Assembly (NCBI RefSeq): GCF_002741945.1
Contig: NZ_MDVN01000002.1
Coordinates: forward strand, 1 to 64,000
Origin: Gaetbulibacter sp. 4G1
GTDB lineage: Bacteria > Bacteroidota > Bacteroidia > Flavobacteriales > Flavobacteriaceae
Direction of reading: 5' to 3'
Length of the DNA: 64,000 nt
In this document: piece by piece, positions 17,165-26,940 of the stretch
Layout: the number at the start of each line of letters is the position of its first letter
Position numbering within the stretch: position 1 is the stretch's first letter
Notes under the pieces: generated by a model
What the model was told of the DNA's origin: nothing
Database searches by the model: none
The model's input: the letters and a program-made list of their open reading frames with translations, nothing else
Program-made: the position numbers and the translations under genes

Positions 17165-17857
17165 TTCGCAGTCTTCTAGAGTTATTTTTACCAATTGTAA
17201 AACTTTTTCAAATTGCTCTTGGAGAGTTAAATTAGAATTATCAATTTCTATAGCGTCATCAGCTTTTATTAAGGGGGAATCTTTTCTATTTGAATCCATA
17301 TAATCGCGTTCTTGCACATTACGCAAAACATCTTCATAAACTACTTTATCTCCTCTTTCAATAAGCTCATCATATCTACGTTTTGCTCTTGTTTCTGCTG
17401 ATGCTTTCATAAATATTTTAAGCTCTGCATTAGGAAAAACAACTGTACCTATATCGCGTCCATCCATAACAACTCCAGTATTTTTTCCAAGTTTCTGCTG
17501 TTGTTGAACCAGTAGTTCGCGAACCTCTGAAACCGTTGCAACTTTGCTTACAAAGCTTGAAACCTCCAAAGTTCTAATTTCTTTTTCAATATTAACATTA
17601 CCCAAATACACTTCAGCAAACCCTAAAGCCTCATTAAATTTAAAGCTAACTCTTACATTTTGTAATTTAGATACTAAACCATCAATATTAAAATGATTAT
17701 TATCAATAAAACCATTTTGCATAGCATAAAACGTAATGGCTCTATACATAGCTCCTGAATCTACATAAACATAGCCCAATTCTTTTGCTATTTGCTTAGC
17801 TACTGTACTTTTACCTGTTGAAGAAAAGCCATCTATGGCTATTGTTATTTTTGACAT
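17162..17857 (-). CDS. cmk: Cytidylate kinase
   Basis: 231 residues, usual length. It phosphorylates CMP and dCMP with ATP in the cytosol. The P-loop GFSSTGKST is at residues 10-18, and the CMP kinase segments GYVYVDSGAMYRAITFYA, VVMDGRDIGTVVFPNAELKIFM and RRYDELIERGDKVVYEDVLRNVQERDYMDSNRKDSPLIKADDA are all in place, including the CMP-contacting Arg and Asp residues. Its own promoter lies at the end of porQ. In E. coli cmk precedes rpsA; here they are close but separated by the LysM gene. Confidence 0.97.
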   Translation of the reverse strand: MSKITIAIDGFSSTGKSTVAKQIAKELGYVYVDSGAMYRAITFYAMQNGFIDNNHFNIDGLVSKLQNVRVSFKFNEALGFAEVYLGNVNIEKEIRTLEVSSFVSKVATVSEVRELLVQQQQKLGKNTGVVMDGRDIGTVVFPNAELKIFMKASAETRAKRRYDELIERGDKVVYEDVLRNVQERDYMDSNRKDSPLIKADDAIEIDNSNLTLQEQFEKVLQLVKITLEDCE

Positions 17858-17874
17858 ATAAATATTGAAAGCAA

Positions 17875-17904
17875 CAAAAGTACTTATTGCAAATCTATTT
17901 GCAA
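17875..17904 (-). promoter_or_regulatory. Promoter of cmk, overlapping the porQ stop
   Basis: Minus-strand TTG (17902-17904), 19-base spacer, TACTTTTG (17875-17882): a full match to the Bacteroidetes consensus, 18 bases before the cmk start. Confidence 0.75.
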
Positions 17905-18903
17905 ACCAAAAAAGTTAGAATTGGCTGCACTTGTATATTTTGCATGTGTGTAACTAAAGCGCATTTTATTCATTTTTATTGAAATACCTGCAGATAATCC
18001 TGAAAAATTACGCTGATCTATTATACGCAATTCTTCACCTCTACGGAAGTTGTAGCCTAAGCGAATATTAAATCCGCCTTCTGGAAATAATTCTGCTCCA
18101 ATAATAGTATGCCTAATTACTTGTCCCAAAAAGCCAATTTTCTCGTTAGATTGATTACCGCTTAAATCGCTTATAGTCCTTGCGGGATTTGCTCTAGCAA
18201 TGGGCCAATCTTGAAGGTTCTCAAAGGTTACATGCCAACGAATAGGTACATGCTCTAAAGTTTGAGACATGCCAAAATCGATTTCAAAAGGTAAAGGTTC
18301 ATTCAAATCAGCATAGGTTGTTATTTGACTTCCTAAATTCCTTACAGCTACAGCTGCATGGAAATCTAAATCTTCATTAATATATAATAGTCCTAAATCT
18401 ACAGCAGCCCCAAACGAACTATATTGTTCCAACTTAGAAGTTATTAATTTTAAATTTCCTCCAAAATAAAAATCAGAATACCCAATTTGCAAGGCATAAC
18501 CCATTGATAAGGCCGCCTCATTACCAGTAAATGCCCCTGTTGGATTTCCATTTTCGTCATAACCTTCAAATGATCCATAGTTAATATAAGTAACACCAGC
18601 ATGAAAAGTTTGAGTATGCCTATCAACGGTATAAGCATATGCCGCAGTACCATAACTAATCCCTCCTAAATAACTTGTGTAATTAACAGCCAATTGGTTG
18701 TCCATTTCTACATTTATAGTAGCTGGATTATAAAGTGCTTGGGTAACATCATAATCTACATTAGTTAACACTTTACCTCCCAATGCAGCTTGCCGTGGTG
18801 AGGATATTAAATTAAGAAATTGGTAAGTAGCTTCGCCTCCTACTTGTGCAAAAGTTAAGCTGCTTACAAACAAGCAAAAAATAGTGATAATTTTCCTTAG
18901 CAT
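17884..18903 (-). CDS. porQ: Type IX secretion system protein PorQ
   Basis: 339 residues with signal peptide ending LTFAQ-V. The family start GGEATYQFLNLISSPRQAALGG and the following YNPATIN...YLGGISYGTAAYAY identify PorQ, a FadL-related outer-membrane barrel of the T9SS. In the T9SS it partners with PorU, PorV and PorZ in the attachment complex that processes cargo at the surface. Cargo here would include the adhesins at both ends of the window. porQ lies 26 bases upstream of cmk, which also has a promoter of its own. A 7-of-8 -7 box (TTACTTTG) lies before its start. Confidence 0.95.
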   Translation of the reverse strand: MLRKIITIFCLFVSSLTFAQVGGEATYQFLNLISSPRQAALGGKVLTNVDYDVTQALYNPATINVEMDNQLAVNYTSYLGGISYGTAAYAYTVDRHTQTFHAGVTYINYGSFEGYDENGNPTGAFTGNEAALSMGYALQIGYSDFYFGGNLKLITSKLEQYSSFGAAVDLGLLYINEDLDFHAAVAVRNLGSQITTYADLNEPLPFEIDFGMSQTLEHVPIRWHVTFENLQDWPIARANPARTISDLSGNQSNEKIGFLGQVIRHTIIGAELFPEGGFNIRLGYNFRRGEELRIIDQRNFSGLSAGISIKMNKMRFSYTHAKYTSAANSNFFGLQIDLQ

Positions 18904-18969
18904 ATTTACTGTTACAAAGTAAGTAAATCTATCTTAAAACGGCAGCAAGTATCTTTTATTTTAAAACAT

Positions 18970-19001
18970 AAAAAAACCTCAATTTTAAATCGAGGTTTTT
19001 T
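18970..19001 (-). terminator. Terminator of lon
   Basis: AAAAACCTC pairs with GAGGTTTTT around AATTTTAAATC, with T-runs on both strands. It lies 15 bases past the lon stop. Confidence 0.85.
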
Positions 19002-19015
19002 AGCTTAAAAGAATA

Positions 19016-21466
19016 TTAAAGTTTCTTTGGGTTTTTCACCTTTTGATCTGTTAATGCCAGTTTAATCACATCACTCATATCTGTTACGTAATGAAAAGTT
19101 AACCCTTTTAAATAATCTGGTTTTATTTCTTCAATATCCCGTCGATTTTCTTCACAAAGTAAAATCTCTTTGATTCGAGCTCGTTTAGCGGCTAGAATCT
19201 TTTCTTTAATACCTCCAACTGGTAACACTTTTCCACGAAGCGTAATCTCTCCTGTCATTGCTAAACTTTTCTTTACTTTTTTCTGAGTAAAAAGAGAAAC
19301 CAAAGATGTTAGCATGGTAACTCCTGCGCTTGGACCATCTTTTGGTGTTGCGCCTTCTGGCACATGAATATGCACATTATATTTATCAAAAATTGAAGCA
19401 TCAATACCAAAGGTTTCAGCATTAGATTTAATGTATTCCATTGCAATAGTTGCAGATTCTTTCATAACCTTACCAAGGTTTCCAGTAATGGTCATAGTTC
19501 CTTTTCCTTTAGAAAGAATGGATTCTATAAATAGAATATCACCACCAACGCGTGTCCAAGCTAGCCCTGTAACAACTCCAGCTACATTATTGTTTTCGTA
19601 TTTATCGCGTTCTAATTTTGGCCCGCCTAAAATCTCAATAATATCTTCATTAGAAATCTTGATATTATAATCTTCTTCCATTGCGATATTTTTGGCCGCA
19701 TAACGCACCATTTTCGCTATTTGCTTTTCTAAACCACGAACTCCTGATTCGCGCGTATAACCTTCTACAATTTTTTCTAACTGGGCCTTCCCTATTTTTA
19801 TATTATCATTAGTTAACCCGTGCTCTTTTAATTGTTTTGGTAATAAATGACGCTTAGCTATTTCAACCTTTTCTTCAATAGTATATCCTGTAACATTAAT
19901 AATTTCCATTCTATCGCGTAATGCAGGCTGAATGGTAGATAAACTGTTTGATGTAGCTATAAACATAACCTTAGAAAGGTCGTAACCCATTTCTAAGAAA
20001 TTATCGTAAAACTCACTATTTTGCTCAGGATCTAAAACCTCTAGCATGGCAGATGATGGATCTCCTTGATGTGAGTTTGACAACTTATCAATTTCATCTA
20101 AAACAAAAACAGGGTTAGATGTTCCTGCTTTTTTAAGGCTTTGTATAATACGTCCAGGCATGGCACCAATATATGTTTTACGATGTCCACGTATTTCTGC
20201 CTCATCACGTAAACCACCTAAAGATATACGCACATACTCTCTCCCTAAAGCCTCTGCTATAGATTTACCCAATGATGTTTTACCTACTCCTGGAGGCCCA
20301 TATAAGCATAAAATAGGTGATTTCATATCATTACGCAATTTTAAAACCGCTAAGTATTCTATGATTCTACGCTTTACATCTTCTAATCCAAAATGGTCTC
20401 TGTCAAGAATTTTTTTAGCACGTTTTAAATCGAATTTATCATCACTAAACTCATTCCATGGTAAATCTAAAAATAGTTCTAAATAATTACGCTGAATAGA
20501 ATATTCTGCAACTTGCGGATTCATCCGTTGCATTTTTGCTATTTCTTTATTAAAATGCTTTGCAACGTTATCATCCCAGTGCTTTTCTAAAGCACGTGCT
20601 TTCATTTCTTCTAATTCTTCATCATGACTTACGCCACCCAATTCTTCTTGAATGGTTTTCATTTGTTGATGCAAAAAATATTCACGCTGTTGCTGATTCA
20701 TATCCATCTGCACTTTAGATTGAATATCGTTTTTAAGCTCCAATTTTTGAAACTCAACATTCATAAACTTAAGTGTGGCAAGTGCACGCTTTTTTAAATC
20801 ATTATTTTCTAAAAGAGATTGCTTTTCTTCAACAGAAAGATTCATGTTTGAGGACACAAAATTTACTAAAAACGAATTGCTCTCTATATTTTTAATAGCA
20901 AAAGATGCCTCACTTGGAATATTAGGGCTTTCCTTAATAATTTCAAGCGCTAAGTCTTTTATAGAATCTATAATTGCAGAAAACTCTTTGCTTTTAAGGG
21001 CTGGCTTTGCCTCTGGCATTTCTCTAATAGTAGCGTTCATATAAGGCTTTTCAGTAATAACTTCGGCTACTTTAAAACGCTTTTTCCCTTGAATAATAAC
21101 TGTTACATTTCCATCAGGCATTTTTAAAACACGAAGAATTCTAGCAACTGTACCAGTTTCGTGAATATCTTTTGCTGTTGGATTTTCTATCGATTCGTCT
21201 TTTTGAGCCACTACACCAATAACCTTACTGCCCTTATTTGCATCGTTAATTAGCTTAATAGATGTGTCTCGGCCTGCTGTAATTGGAATAACTACCCCTG
21301 GGAATAATACAGTATTTCTTAAAGAGAGAATAGGCAGTGTTTCTGGCAATTCTTCATTATTTATCTCTTCTTCATCTTCTGGCGTCATTAACGGAATTAG
21401 CTCTGAGTTCTCATCGAATTCCTGTAATGACAAACTGTCAAGGGTTATAAAATTAGATTTCTTCAT
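19016..21466 (-). CDS. lon: Endopeptidase La (Lon protease)
   Basis: 816 residues, a full-length LonA. The N-terminal substrate-binding LAN domain (about 40-240) is followed by an AAA+ module with Walker [10 protein letters not shown], Walker B FVLDEIDK, and an arginine finger region. The protease domain has the Ser-Lys dyad: Ser713 in PKDGPSAG and Lys754 in [10 protein letters not shown]. Lon is the cytosolic ATP-dependent protease for misfolded and regulatory proteins. The start [26 protein letters not shown] gives the acidic lead-in usual in Bacteroidota. Single gene with its own terminator. Confidence 0.98.
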   Translation of the reverse strand: MKKSNFITLDSLSLQEFDENSELIPLMTPEDEEEINNEELPETLPILSLRNTVLFPGVVIPITAGRDTSIKLINDANKGSKVIGVVAQKDESIENPTAKDIHETGTVARILRVLKMPDGNVTVIIQGKKRFKVAEVITEKPYMNATIREMPEAKPALKSKEFSAIIDSIKDLALEIIKESPNIPSEASFAIKNIESNSFLVNFVSSNMNLSVEEKQSLLENNDLKKRALATLKFMNVEFQKLELKNDIQSKVQMDMNQQQREYFLHQQMKTIQEELGGVSHDEELEEMKARALEKHWDDNVAKHFNKEIAKMQRMNPQVAEYSIQRNYLELFLDLPWNEFSDDKFDLKRAKKILDRDHFGLEDVKRRIIEYLAVLKLRNDMKSPILCLYGPPGVGKTSLGKSIAEALGREYVRISLGGLRDEAEIRGHRKTYIGAMPGRIIQSLKKAGTSNPVFVLDEIDKLSNSHQGDPSSAMLEVLDPEQNSEFYDNFLEMGYDLSKVMFIATSNSLSTIQPALRDRMEIINVTGYTIEEKVEIAKRHLLPKQLKEHGLTNDNIKIGKAQLEKIVEGYTRESGVRGLEKQIAKMVRYAAKNIAMEEDYNIKISNEDIIEILGGPKLERDKYENNNVAGVVTGLAWTRVGGDILFIESILSKGKGTMTITGNLGKVMKESATIAMEYIKSNAETFGIDASIFDKYNVHIHVPEGATPKDGPSAGVTMLTSLVSLFTQKKVKKSLAMTGEITLRGKVLPVGGIKEKILAAKRARIKEILLCEENRRDIEEIKPDYLKGLTFHYVTDMSDVIKLALTDQKVKNPKKL

Positions 21467-21713
21467 ATATATATTTAAGTCAATCTGTCATTAAAACAAA
21501 TTGCTTTTATTTTTTATGGGTTTTACAAAAATTATAAAAAACTGAATATCAATTATTTAAAAACAAAATAGATTACATATTCACTATATAAATTCAATAG
21601 CTATGCCACAGTAAAATTATGAAAGCACAAAATATTAAAAACTAACATAAGTCATAAAATCAATTAACAATATAGTATTATATTCGCTCACTTAATTATA
21701 AACCAATCATACA

Positions 21714-22505
21714 ATGAAATTAAAACAATTCTTACTTATTGCATTATCTATTACTTTTTTTACTTGTAATACTGAATCTGTCGATAATCCTGAGGAGGAA
21801 GAAACTACAGACTCAACCTTGATAAAAAAAATAGTTTATGACAAAGGAACTTCGGACGAATATACAGCAACCTTTAACTATGACGGCAATAAATTAATTA
21901 GTGTAGATGCTGGGGATGGTTATATTACAAAATATATCTATGAAAATGATAAATTAGTGAGAATAAATGATTTAGAAAGTGATGATTTACACGCTTATGT
22001 TACTATTCAATATAACATAGACGAAAAAATAGGAAGCTATATTATATTTTTTGAAAAGGATAATGATCATGCAGAGAAACACATTTTCACTTACAATTCA
22101 GATAATACCATGACCGAATCGGTATATTATGGAACTTATGCTGTTCAAGAAACCTTTTCATATAGTTCAATCATCACTTTTGAAGGAAAAAATATAATGA
22201 ATGAAAAATGGGATGATGACGATATCGAGTATATATATACTTACGACGATAAAAAAGGAGCTCTGAGAAATATACAACACATAGATATTATAAACTTAAT
22301 TAGCGTTGACTTTGGTGGGCTAGCAGAATATGGGAGCGTTAACAATGTAACTAGTTTAAAAGAAATACAAGACGGTACTGTTAATTATTTTGATGAATAT
22401 GAATATATTTATGATAATAATGGATATCCCAAAACCTCAATATATAAAACAGAAAGTAGATGGGGACCTGAAGAAGACACTACAATGGACTACTTCTACG
22501 AATAA
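21714..22505 (+). CDS. Lipoprotein with YD-repeat-like strands, unknown function
   Basis: 263 residues with lipoprotein signal LLIALSITFFTC (Cys18). The mature part is a series of short beta hairpins of the pattern F-Y-D/S-GN-L, V..Y.Y.N.KL, YEYIYDNNGYP, like the RHS/YD-type repeats in many flavobacterial lipoproteins. It is probably outer-membrane anchored and beta-rich. The box TATATTCG (21679-21686) is a 7-of-8 match to the -7 consensus, and a strong terminator follows. No partner gene. Confidence 0.8.
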   Translation: MKLKQFLLIALSITFFTCNTESVDNPEEEETTDSTLIKKIVYDKGTSDEYTATFNYDGNKLISVDAGDGYITKYIYENDKLVRINDLESDDLHAYVTIQYNIDEKIGSYIIFFEKDNDHAEKHIFTYNSDNTMTESVYYGTYAVQETFSYSSIITFEGKNIMNEKWDDDDIEYIYTYDDKKGALRNIQHIDIINLISVDFGGLAEYGSVNNVTSLKEIQDGTVNYFDEYEYIYDNNGYPKTSIYKTESRWGPEEDTTMDYFYE

Positions 22506-22528
22506 ATGACTAAAAGAATTTATTTAGT

Positions 22529-22566
22529 AAAAAGAGTTAATTCAATAATTGAATTAGCTCTTTTTG
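22529..22566 (+). terminator. Rho-independent terminator
   Basis: AAAAAGAG-T-TAATTCAA pairs with TTGAATTA-G-CTCTTTTT, one mismatch in a 17-bp stem, ending in a T-tract. Usable by both convergent genes. Confidence 0.9.
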
Positions 22567-22578
22567 TTTTATGTTAAC

Positions 22579-23250
22579 TTATATCTTTCCCATTTTCTTC
22601 AAAACATACAATAAAACTATTGGTAGTGCTAGTAAACCAATCATCAGTAAATTAGTTTTAAATAGCCAAGGAGATAATACTAAGGTAATAATGTAACCAC
22701 CAACGGCTCCACCAAAATGAGCATCATGCCCTATATTACCTACTCTGTTTTTCATTCCATAAATAGAATATAATAAATACCCTATTCCTAATATATAACC
22801 AGGTATACCTAGATCTACAGATCCTATCTTTGGGGGTAGAAAAAGAAAGTAGTATAATCGTTCAGGGTTTAAAAGTATAGCAGAATAGAGTATTCCAGTT
22901 ACAGCTCCGCTAGCTCCAACTGCACTGTAATGGTATTCGTTTTTATGAAAGTATAGAGACAATAAACTACCTGCAAAAAGGCTTCCTAGATAGATTATTA
23001 AGAAATTTCCCTTACCTACTTCATAAATAACTTGTCCAGAAAACAGATATAGGGCAAACATATTAAAAAACAAATGTGCATTATCTGCATGAAGGAACCC
23101 TGAACTAAACATTCTTATTTGCTCACCTCTTTTTACAGCACCGACATTAAACTTATACTTTTCAAAAAAGCCATAATCACCAAACCCTTTATAAGAGACA
23201 ACAACATTGGCTACTATAATTATAATTGTAACTAAATCTAATTTACCCAT
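22579..23250 (-). CDS. Rhomboid family intramembrane serine protease
   Basis: 223 residues with about six membrane helices. The catalytic serine motif GASGAV has Ser114. The C-terminal helix motif GHDAHFGGAVGG carries the catalytic His178. The HADNAHLFFNMFALYLFSG segment (about 54-72) is the conserved N-terminal H..HL..N motif. It cuts substrates within or near the membrane; the substrate is unknown. The PPKIGSVDLGIPGY loop between helices 4 and 5 looks longer than usual. Divergent from the acyltransferase gene. Confidence 0.92.
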   Translation of the reverse strand: MGKLDLVTIIIIVANVVVSYKGFGDYGFFEKYKFNVGAVKRGEQIRMFSSGFLHADNAHLFFNMFALYLFSGQVIYEVGKGNFLIIYLGSLFAGSLLSLYFHKNEYHYSAVGASGAVTGILYSAILLNPERLYYFLFLPPKIGSVDLGIPGYILGIGYLLYSIYGMKNRVGNIGHDAHFGGAVGGYIITLVLSPWLFKTNLLMIGLLALPIVLLYVLKKMGKI

Positions 23251-23312
23251 AGGGTTTAAACGTTTAAAATGAAATTAATATATCTTTGCTGCTACAAATC
23301 TAAAATTAATTA

Positions 23313-24194
23313 ATGCAATTTCTAGTTTATATTATTGTTTATCCATTTTTATGGTTAATTTCTATATTACCCTTTCGTTTACTTTATATAGTTTCAGATT
23401 GCTTTTATATTTTGCTATACAAAATTATTGGGTACAGAAAAAAGGTTGTTACTGCCAATTTAAAGCTAGTTTTTCCTGAAAAATCAGAAAAAGAATTAAT
23501 TCAAATCAGAAAAAAGTTTTACAAACATTTATGTGATATGTTTTTAGAAATGGCAAAAACCATGACTATCTCAGAAGCTTCTCTCAAAAAACGATTTAAA
23601 ATTAAAAACCCTGAAGAATTTAAGCGTTTAGAAAACTTAAATAAAAGTATTATTTTAATATTTGGGCATTACGCGAGTTGGGAATGGTCAATTGTTTTGC
23701 AAAATTATATTAATTTTAAAGGTTTAGCTGTATATAAAAAATTAGCTAATAGGCATTTTGATAAATTGGTAAGAGATATACGCACAAAATTTAAAACTTC
23801 TTTGATAAGTACTAAGGACATTATAAGTACGTTAAACAGGGATGAAGAAAAAGGGGTTAGAACTATTACTGGCTTTTTAAGTGATCAATCACCACGATTA
23901 AGTAAAGATGTTTACTGGAGTAAATTTATGAGCATAAAAGTACCTTGCTTTACTGGAGCTGAGCGCTTAGCAAAAAATTTAGATTTTTCAACCGCCTATT
24001 TAAAAGTCACGAAAATAAAGCGGGGGCATTACGAAGCCGAAATTATAACACTTGCAGAAAATCCAAACAATTACGAAAATTACGAGCTTACCGAGATGTT
24101 TTTAAAAGAGGTTGAAAAACAAATTTACGAGGCTCCTGAGTATTATTTTTGGACACATAAACGCTGGAAGCATAGAGAAAAAATCTCTAATTAA
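23313..24194 (+). CDS. Lysophospholipid/lipid A acyltransferase family protein (LpxL/HtrB-like)
   Basis: 293 residues. An N-terminal membrane segment (FLVYIIVYPFLWLISILPFRLLYIVSD) is followed by an LPLAT domain. The HX4E catalytic motif is in FGHYASWEWSI (about 117-127), and a second block FLSDQSPRLSK...PCFTGAERLAK is typical of the Lip_A_acyltrans group. It probably adds a secondary acyl chain to lipid A at the inner membrane. A TATCTTTG box (exact -7 match) lies at 23281-23288. The last four bases overlap the convergent ATP-grasp gene. Confidence 0.93.
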   Translation: MQFLVYIIVYPFLWLISILPFRLLYIVSDCFYILLYKIIGYRKKVVTANLKLVFPEKSEKELIQIRKKFYKHLCDMFLEMAKTMTISEASLKKRFKIKNPEEFKRLENLNKSIILIFGHYASWEWSIVLQNYINFKGLAVYKKLANRHFDKLVRDIRTKFKTSLISTKDIISTLNRDEEKGVRTITGFLSDQSPRLSKDVYWSKFMSIKVPCFTGAERLAKNLDFSTAYLKVTKIKRGHYEAEIITLAENPNNYENYELTEMFLKEVEKQIYEAPEYYFWTHKRWKHREKISN

Positions 24195-25243
24195 AACCGT
24201 TTTATTTCTTGGAGTAGTTTGTTAAAAACTGGATTCTTTTTTAATCCATTTTCCATCCTATCTGATAATAATAAATGAAAATCGTGATTTGCTTCTACTA
24301 TTACTGGACCATCTGGAGTAATGGCAACATCCCACCCGAGTAAAGGAAATTTGAGCAACCTAGCCACATCTATTACTATTTTTTTAACCTGAGTATAACA
24401 AGGAATTTGAAAACTATCAAAAATAATTCCAGTGTCTGGATGCTTATAAAAAACTCCACTACCATTATCAATTAGTTGTAGCCCTTCTTGACCCATTTTA
24501 CCAGTCTCTTTATTGAAAGAAACTACGATGCCTCCTGCATGAGCATTATCTAAAACTGAGCCTTTTATCCCTAACCTTATAAATCCAGATAAAATTTCTA
24601 CTTTGCCCTCTTCGTTTTTGTAAGTAACAATTCTTAAAGTATTTACACTAAATTTATTTATTTCATTGAGAGACTCATGTTGTACAATTACCTCTTGAAA
24701 CATTAATTCTTGAGAAAATATTAAATTCACTAAAGTGTCATCTATATTTTTATATGTATTCTTATCAAGAATAAAAATATTTTGCCCCATTCTTCCATTT
24801 GTAGGTTTACAAAAGAAACGCTCAACATTTTCTTCATTAAAAGCTTTACTAAAAAAAGAGAAAAGCTCTTTTTTGTTTTTAAATTCAAACCCACTCCCTT
24901 TATAAGCGAATTTATTTTTTGAATTATGAAAAAAGATTTTGGGTGTAGGTATATTATTTTTAACTAAAAGCTCTTCAAATAATAGTTTATTTTCAACCAA
25001 AATTATTTGATCAGGTGCAAATGAGCAAGACCATTCTAATGATTTTTCGTGTTCTTTTAAACTTAAATAATCTTTATAATTAGAAGTGTTTTTTCTGTAA
25101 AGAAAATGAGTAATATAATATAATGGGATACTTTTATTAGTGAAATAAAGTGTTATGAATTCTTTAATAATTTGAAACCAGTTTTTTTTGTGCTTATCTT
25201 TGAAAAAAGATAATAGTATTTGCCTTTTTTTTTTAGGTAACAT
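24191..25243 (-). CDS. Sugar-transfer-associated ATP-grasp protein
   Basis: 350 residues, cytosolic. The C-terminal two thirds fit the ATP-grasp fold of the sugar-transfer-associated type: FFCKPTNGRMGQNIFIL (nucleotide-binding loop), FSVNTLRIVTYKNEEGKVEILSGFIRLG, NAHAGGIVVSF and the metal-binding GWDVAITPDGPVIVEANHDF. Members are often near polysaccharide genes, but here the neighbours are a lipid A acyltransferase (convergent) and glmM. The N-terminal KKKRQ is very basic. Substrate unknown; ligation of an amino acid or acid onto a glycan is an inference from the family name. Confidence 0.82.
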   Translation of the reverse strand: MLPKKKRQILLSFFKDKHKKNWFQIIKEFITLYFTNKSIPLYYITHFLYRKNTSNYKDYLSLKEHEKSLEWSCSFAPDQIILVENKLLFEELLVKNNIPTPKIFFHNSKNKFAYKGSGFEFKNKKELFSFFSKAFNEENVERFFCKPTNGRMGQNIFILDKNTYKNIDDTLVNLIFSQELMFQEVIVQHESLNEINKFSVNTLRIVTYKNEEGKVEILSGFIRLGIKGSVLDNAHAGGIVVSFNKETGKMGQEGLQLIDNGSGVFYKHPDTGIIFDSFQIPCYTQVKKIVIDVARLLKFPLLGWDVAITPDGPVIVEANHDFHLLLSDRMENGLKKNPVFNKLLQEIKRF

Positions 25244-25291
25244 AATTCATGATTTATCATTTATTTCTCAAACTGTTCTGAGAAAAATTCC

Positions 25292-25487
25292 CTAGTCAAT
25301 CTTTATTTTAACTTTTAATATACTTTCGTGTTCTTCAAAATTATACCATCTAATAAGTTTTGTTTTTGGATCAGTATAAAATATGTAATAAAATAGTTAA
25401 GCTTTTTAACATACCATAACCAATCAATTCATTGTCTTTAATGCGTTGTTTAATTTTGTTGTGACGAGTACATATATTTTTAACCAT
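25292..25487 (-). pseudogene. Short gene broken by a one-base frameshift, overlapping the glmM stop
   Basis: On the minus strand an ATG overlaps the end of glmM. The frame reads MVKNICTRHNKIKQRIKD then NELIGYGMLKS, after which that frame soon stops. In the next frame the sequence continues LFYYIFYTDPKTKLIRWY, then NFEEHESILKVKIKID and a stop. Start to stop is 196 bases, one more than a multiple of three, so a single indel near the A/T-rich TTAAAAAGCTTAACTATTTT would join the halves into a protein of about 65 residues. The family is unknown to me. It may be real decay or a sequencing error. Confidence 0.55.
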
Positions 25488-26868
25488 TAGCAACAGTACC
25501 TATCTCATCAATAAATTTATCTGCTAACGCATCAGCTTCTTTCTGCGTTTTTGCTTCGGTATAAATTCTAATAATAGGCTCTGTATTACTTTTACGAAGA
25601 TGTGCCCAACTTTCAGCAAAATCTATCTTTACACCATCAATAGTAGTTAATTGTTCGTTTTGATAACGGTCTTCCATTGCTTTTAAAATACCATCAACAT
25701 CTAAATCTGGAGTTAACTGTATTTTCTTTTTACTCATAAAGTAATCAGGATACGTTTTACGAAGTGCGCTAACACTCATTTTCTTTTCTGCCAACAAACT
25801 CAAAAATAAAGCGACACCTACCAACGAATCACGTCCATAATGCGAGTCTGGATAAATAATCCCGCCATTACCTTCGCCACCAATAACTACTTTATTTTTT
25901 TTCATTAACTTAACAACATTCACCTCTCCTACTGCGCTGGCTTCATAATTACCACCATACTTTTCTGTTATATCACGCAATGCTCTTGTGGAACTCATAT
26001 TGCTAACCGTATTCCCTGGCGTTTTACTTAATACATAATCCGCACAAGCTACAAGTGTATATTCTTCACCAAACATATCTCCGTTTTCATCCATAAATGC
26101 CAACCTATCAACATCTGGATCTACAACAATACCAAAATCGGCATGTTCTTTAACAACTTTTTCTGACAAGTCTCCTAAATGTTCTTTCAACGGTTCTGGA
26201 TTATGTGGAAAATGACCAGTTGGGTCACAAAAAAGCTTTACCGGATGTACTCCTAAACGTTCTAAAAGCAAAGGAATAGCTATACCTCCTGTTGAGTTAA
26301 CACCATCAACTACCACTTTAAAATTAGCAGCTTCAATAGCTTTTGCATTTACCAAAGGTAAAGCTAAAACTTCATCAATATGCAAGTCTATATAAGCAGT
26401 GTTTCTTGTTATCTTCCCTAAACTATCAACATCTGCAAAAACCATATTATCACTTTCTGCAATGCTTAAAATTTTAGCACCTTCAATAGCATCTAAAAAC
26501 TCTCCTTTTTCATTTAATAATTTTAAAGCATTCCATTGCTTTGGGTTATGACTAGCTGTTAAAATAATACCACCATCAGCATGTTCCATTGGTACAGCAA
26601 CTTCTACAGTGGGAGTTGTAGATAAACCTAAATCAATTACATGAATTCCTAATCCTACCAAAGTATTCATTACTAAATTCTGAATCATTTCACCAGAAAT
26701 ACGAGCATCCCTACCAACAACTACTCTATAATTTTCCTTATTACGTTGTTGCTTTAACCAAACACCATATGCAGATGCAAATTTAACCGCGTCTATAGGT
26801 GTTAAGTTATCCCCTACTTGTCCGCCAATGGTTCCTCTAATTCCTGAAATTGATTTTATTAATGTCAT
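25480..26868 (-). CDS. glmM: Phosphoglucosamine mutase
   Basis: 462 residues, of the phosphohexomutase family. It converts glucosamine-6-phosphate to glucosamine-1-phosphate for UDP-GlcNAc, feeding peptidoglycan and lipid A. The catalytic phosphoserine loop TASHNP has Ser106. The metal loop is DPDVDRLAF, the sugar-binding loop is GEGNGGIIYPD, and the phosphate-binding end is RKSNTEPIIRIYTEA. The start SISGIRGTIGG is typical of the GlmM/phosphomannomutase group in Bacteroidota, so a phosphomannomutase activity cannot be excluded from sequence alone. Confidence 0.93.
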   Translation of the reverse strand: MTLIKSISGIRGTIGGQVGDNLTPIDAVKFASAYGVWLKQQRNKENYRVVVGRDARISGEMIQNLVMNTLVGLGIHVIDLGLSTTPTVEVAVPMEHADGGIILTASHNPKQWNALKLLNEKGEFLDAIEGAKILSIAESDNMVFADVDSLGKITRNTAYIDLHIDEVLALPLVNAKAIEAANFKVVVDGVNSTGGIAIPLLLERLGVHPVKLFCDPTGHFPHNPEPLKEHLGDLSEKVVKEHADFGIVVDPDVDRLAFMDENGDMFGEEYTLVACADYVLSKTPGNTVSNMSSTRALRDITEKYGGNYEASAVGEVNVVKLMKKNKVVIGGEGNGGIIYPDSHYGRDSLVGVALFLSLLAEKKMSVSALRKTYPDYFMSKKKIQLTPDLDVDGILKAMEDRYQNEQLTTIDGVKIDFAESWAHLRKSNTEPIIRIYTEAKTQKEADALADKFIDEIGTVANG

Positions 26869-26887
26869 TATTTAAATTTATTTTTTA

Positions 26888-26895
26888 CAAATATA
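26888..26895 (-). promoter_or_regulatory. Promoter -7 box of glmM
   Basis: TATATTTG on the minus strand is an exact TAnnTTTG match, 20 bases before the ATG. TTA stands at the 19-base -33 spacing. Confidence 0.55.
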
Positions 26896-26940
26896 ATATT
26901 CAAACCGTTAAACTTAACTATGAATTTGTAAATTACACCA

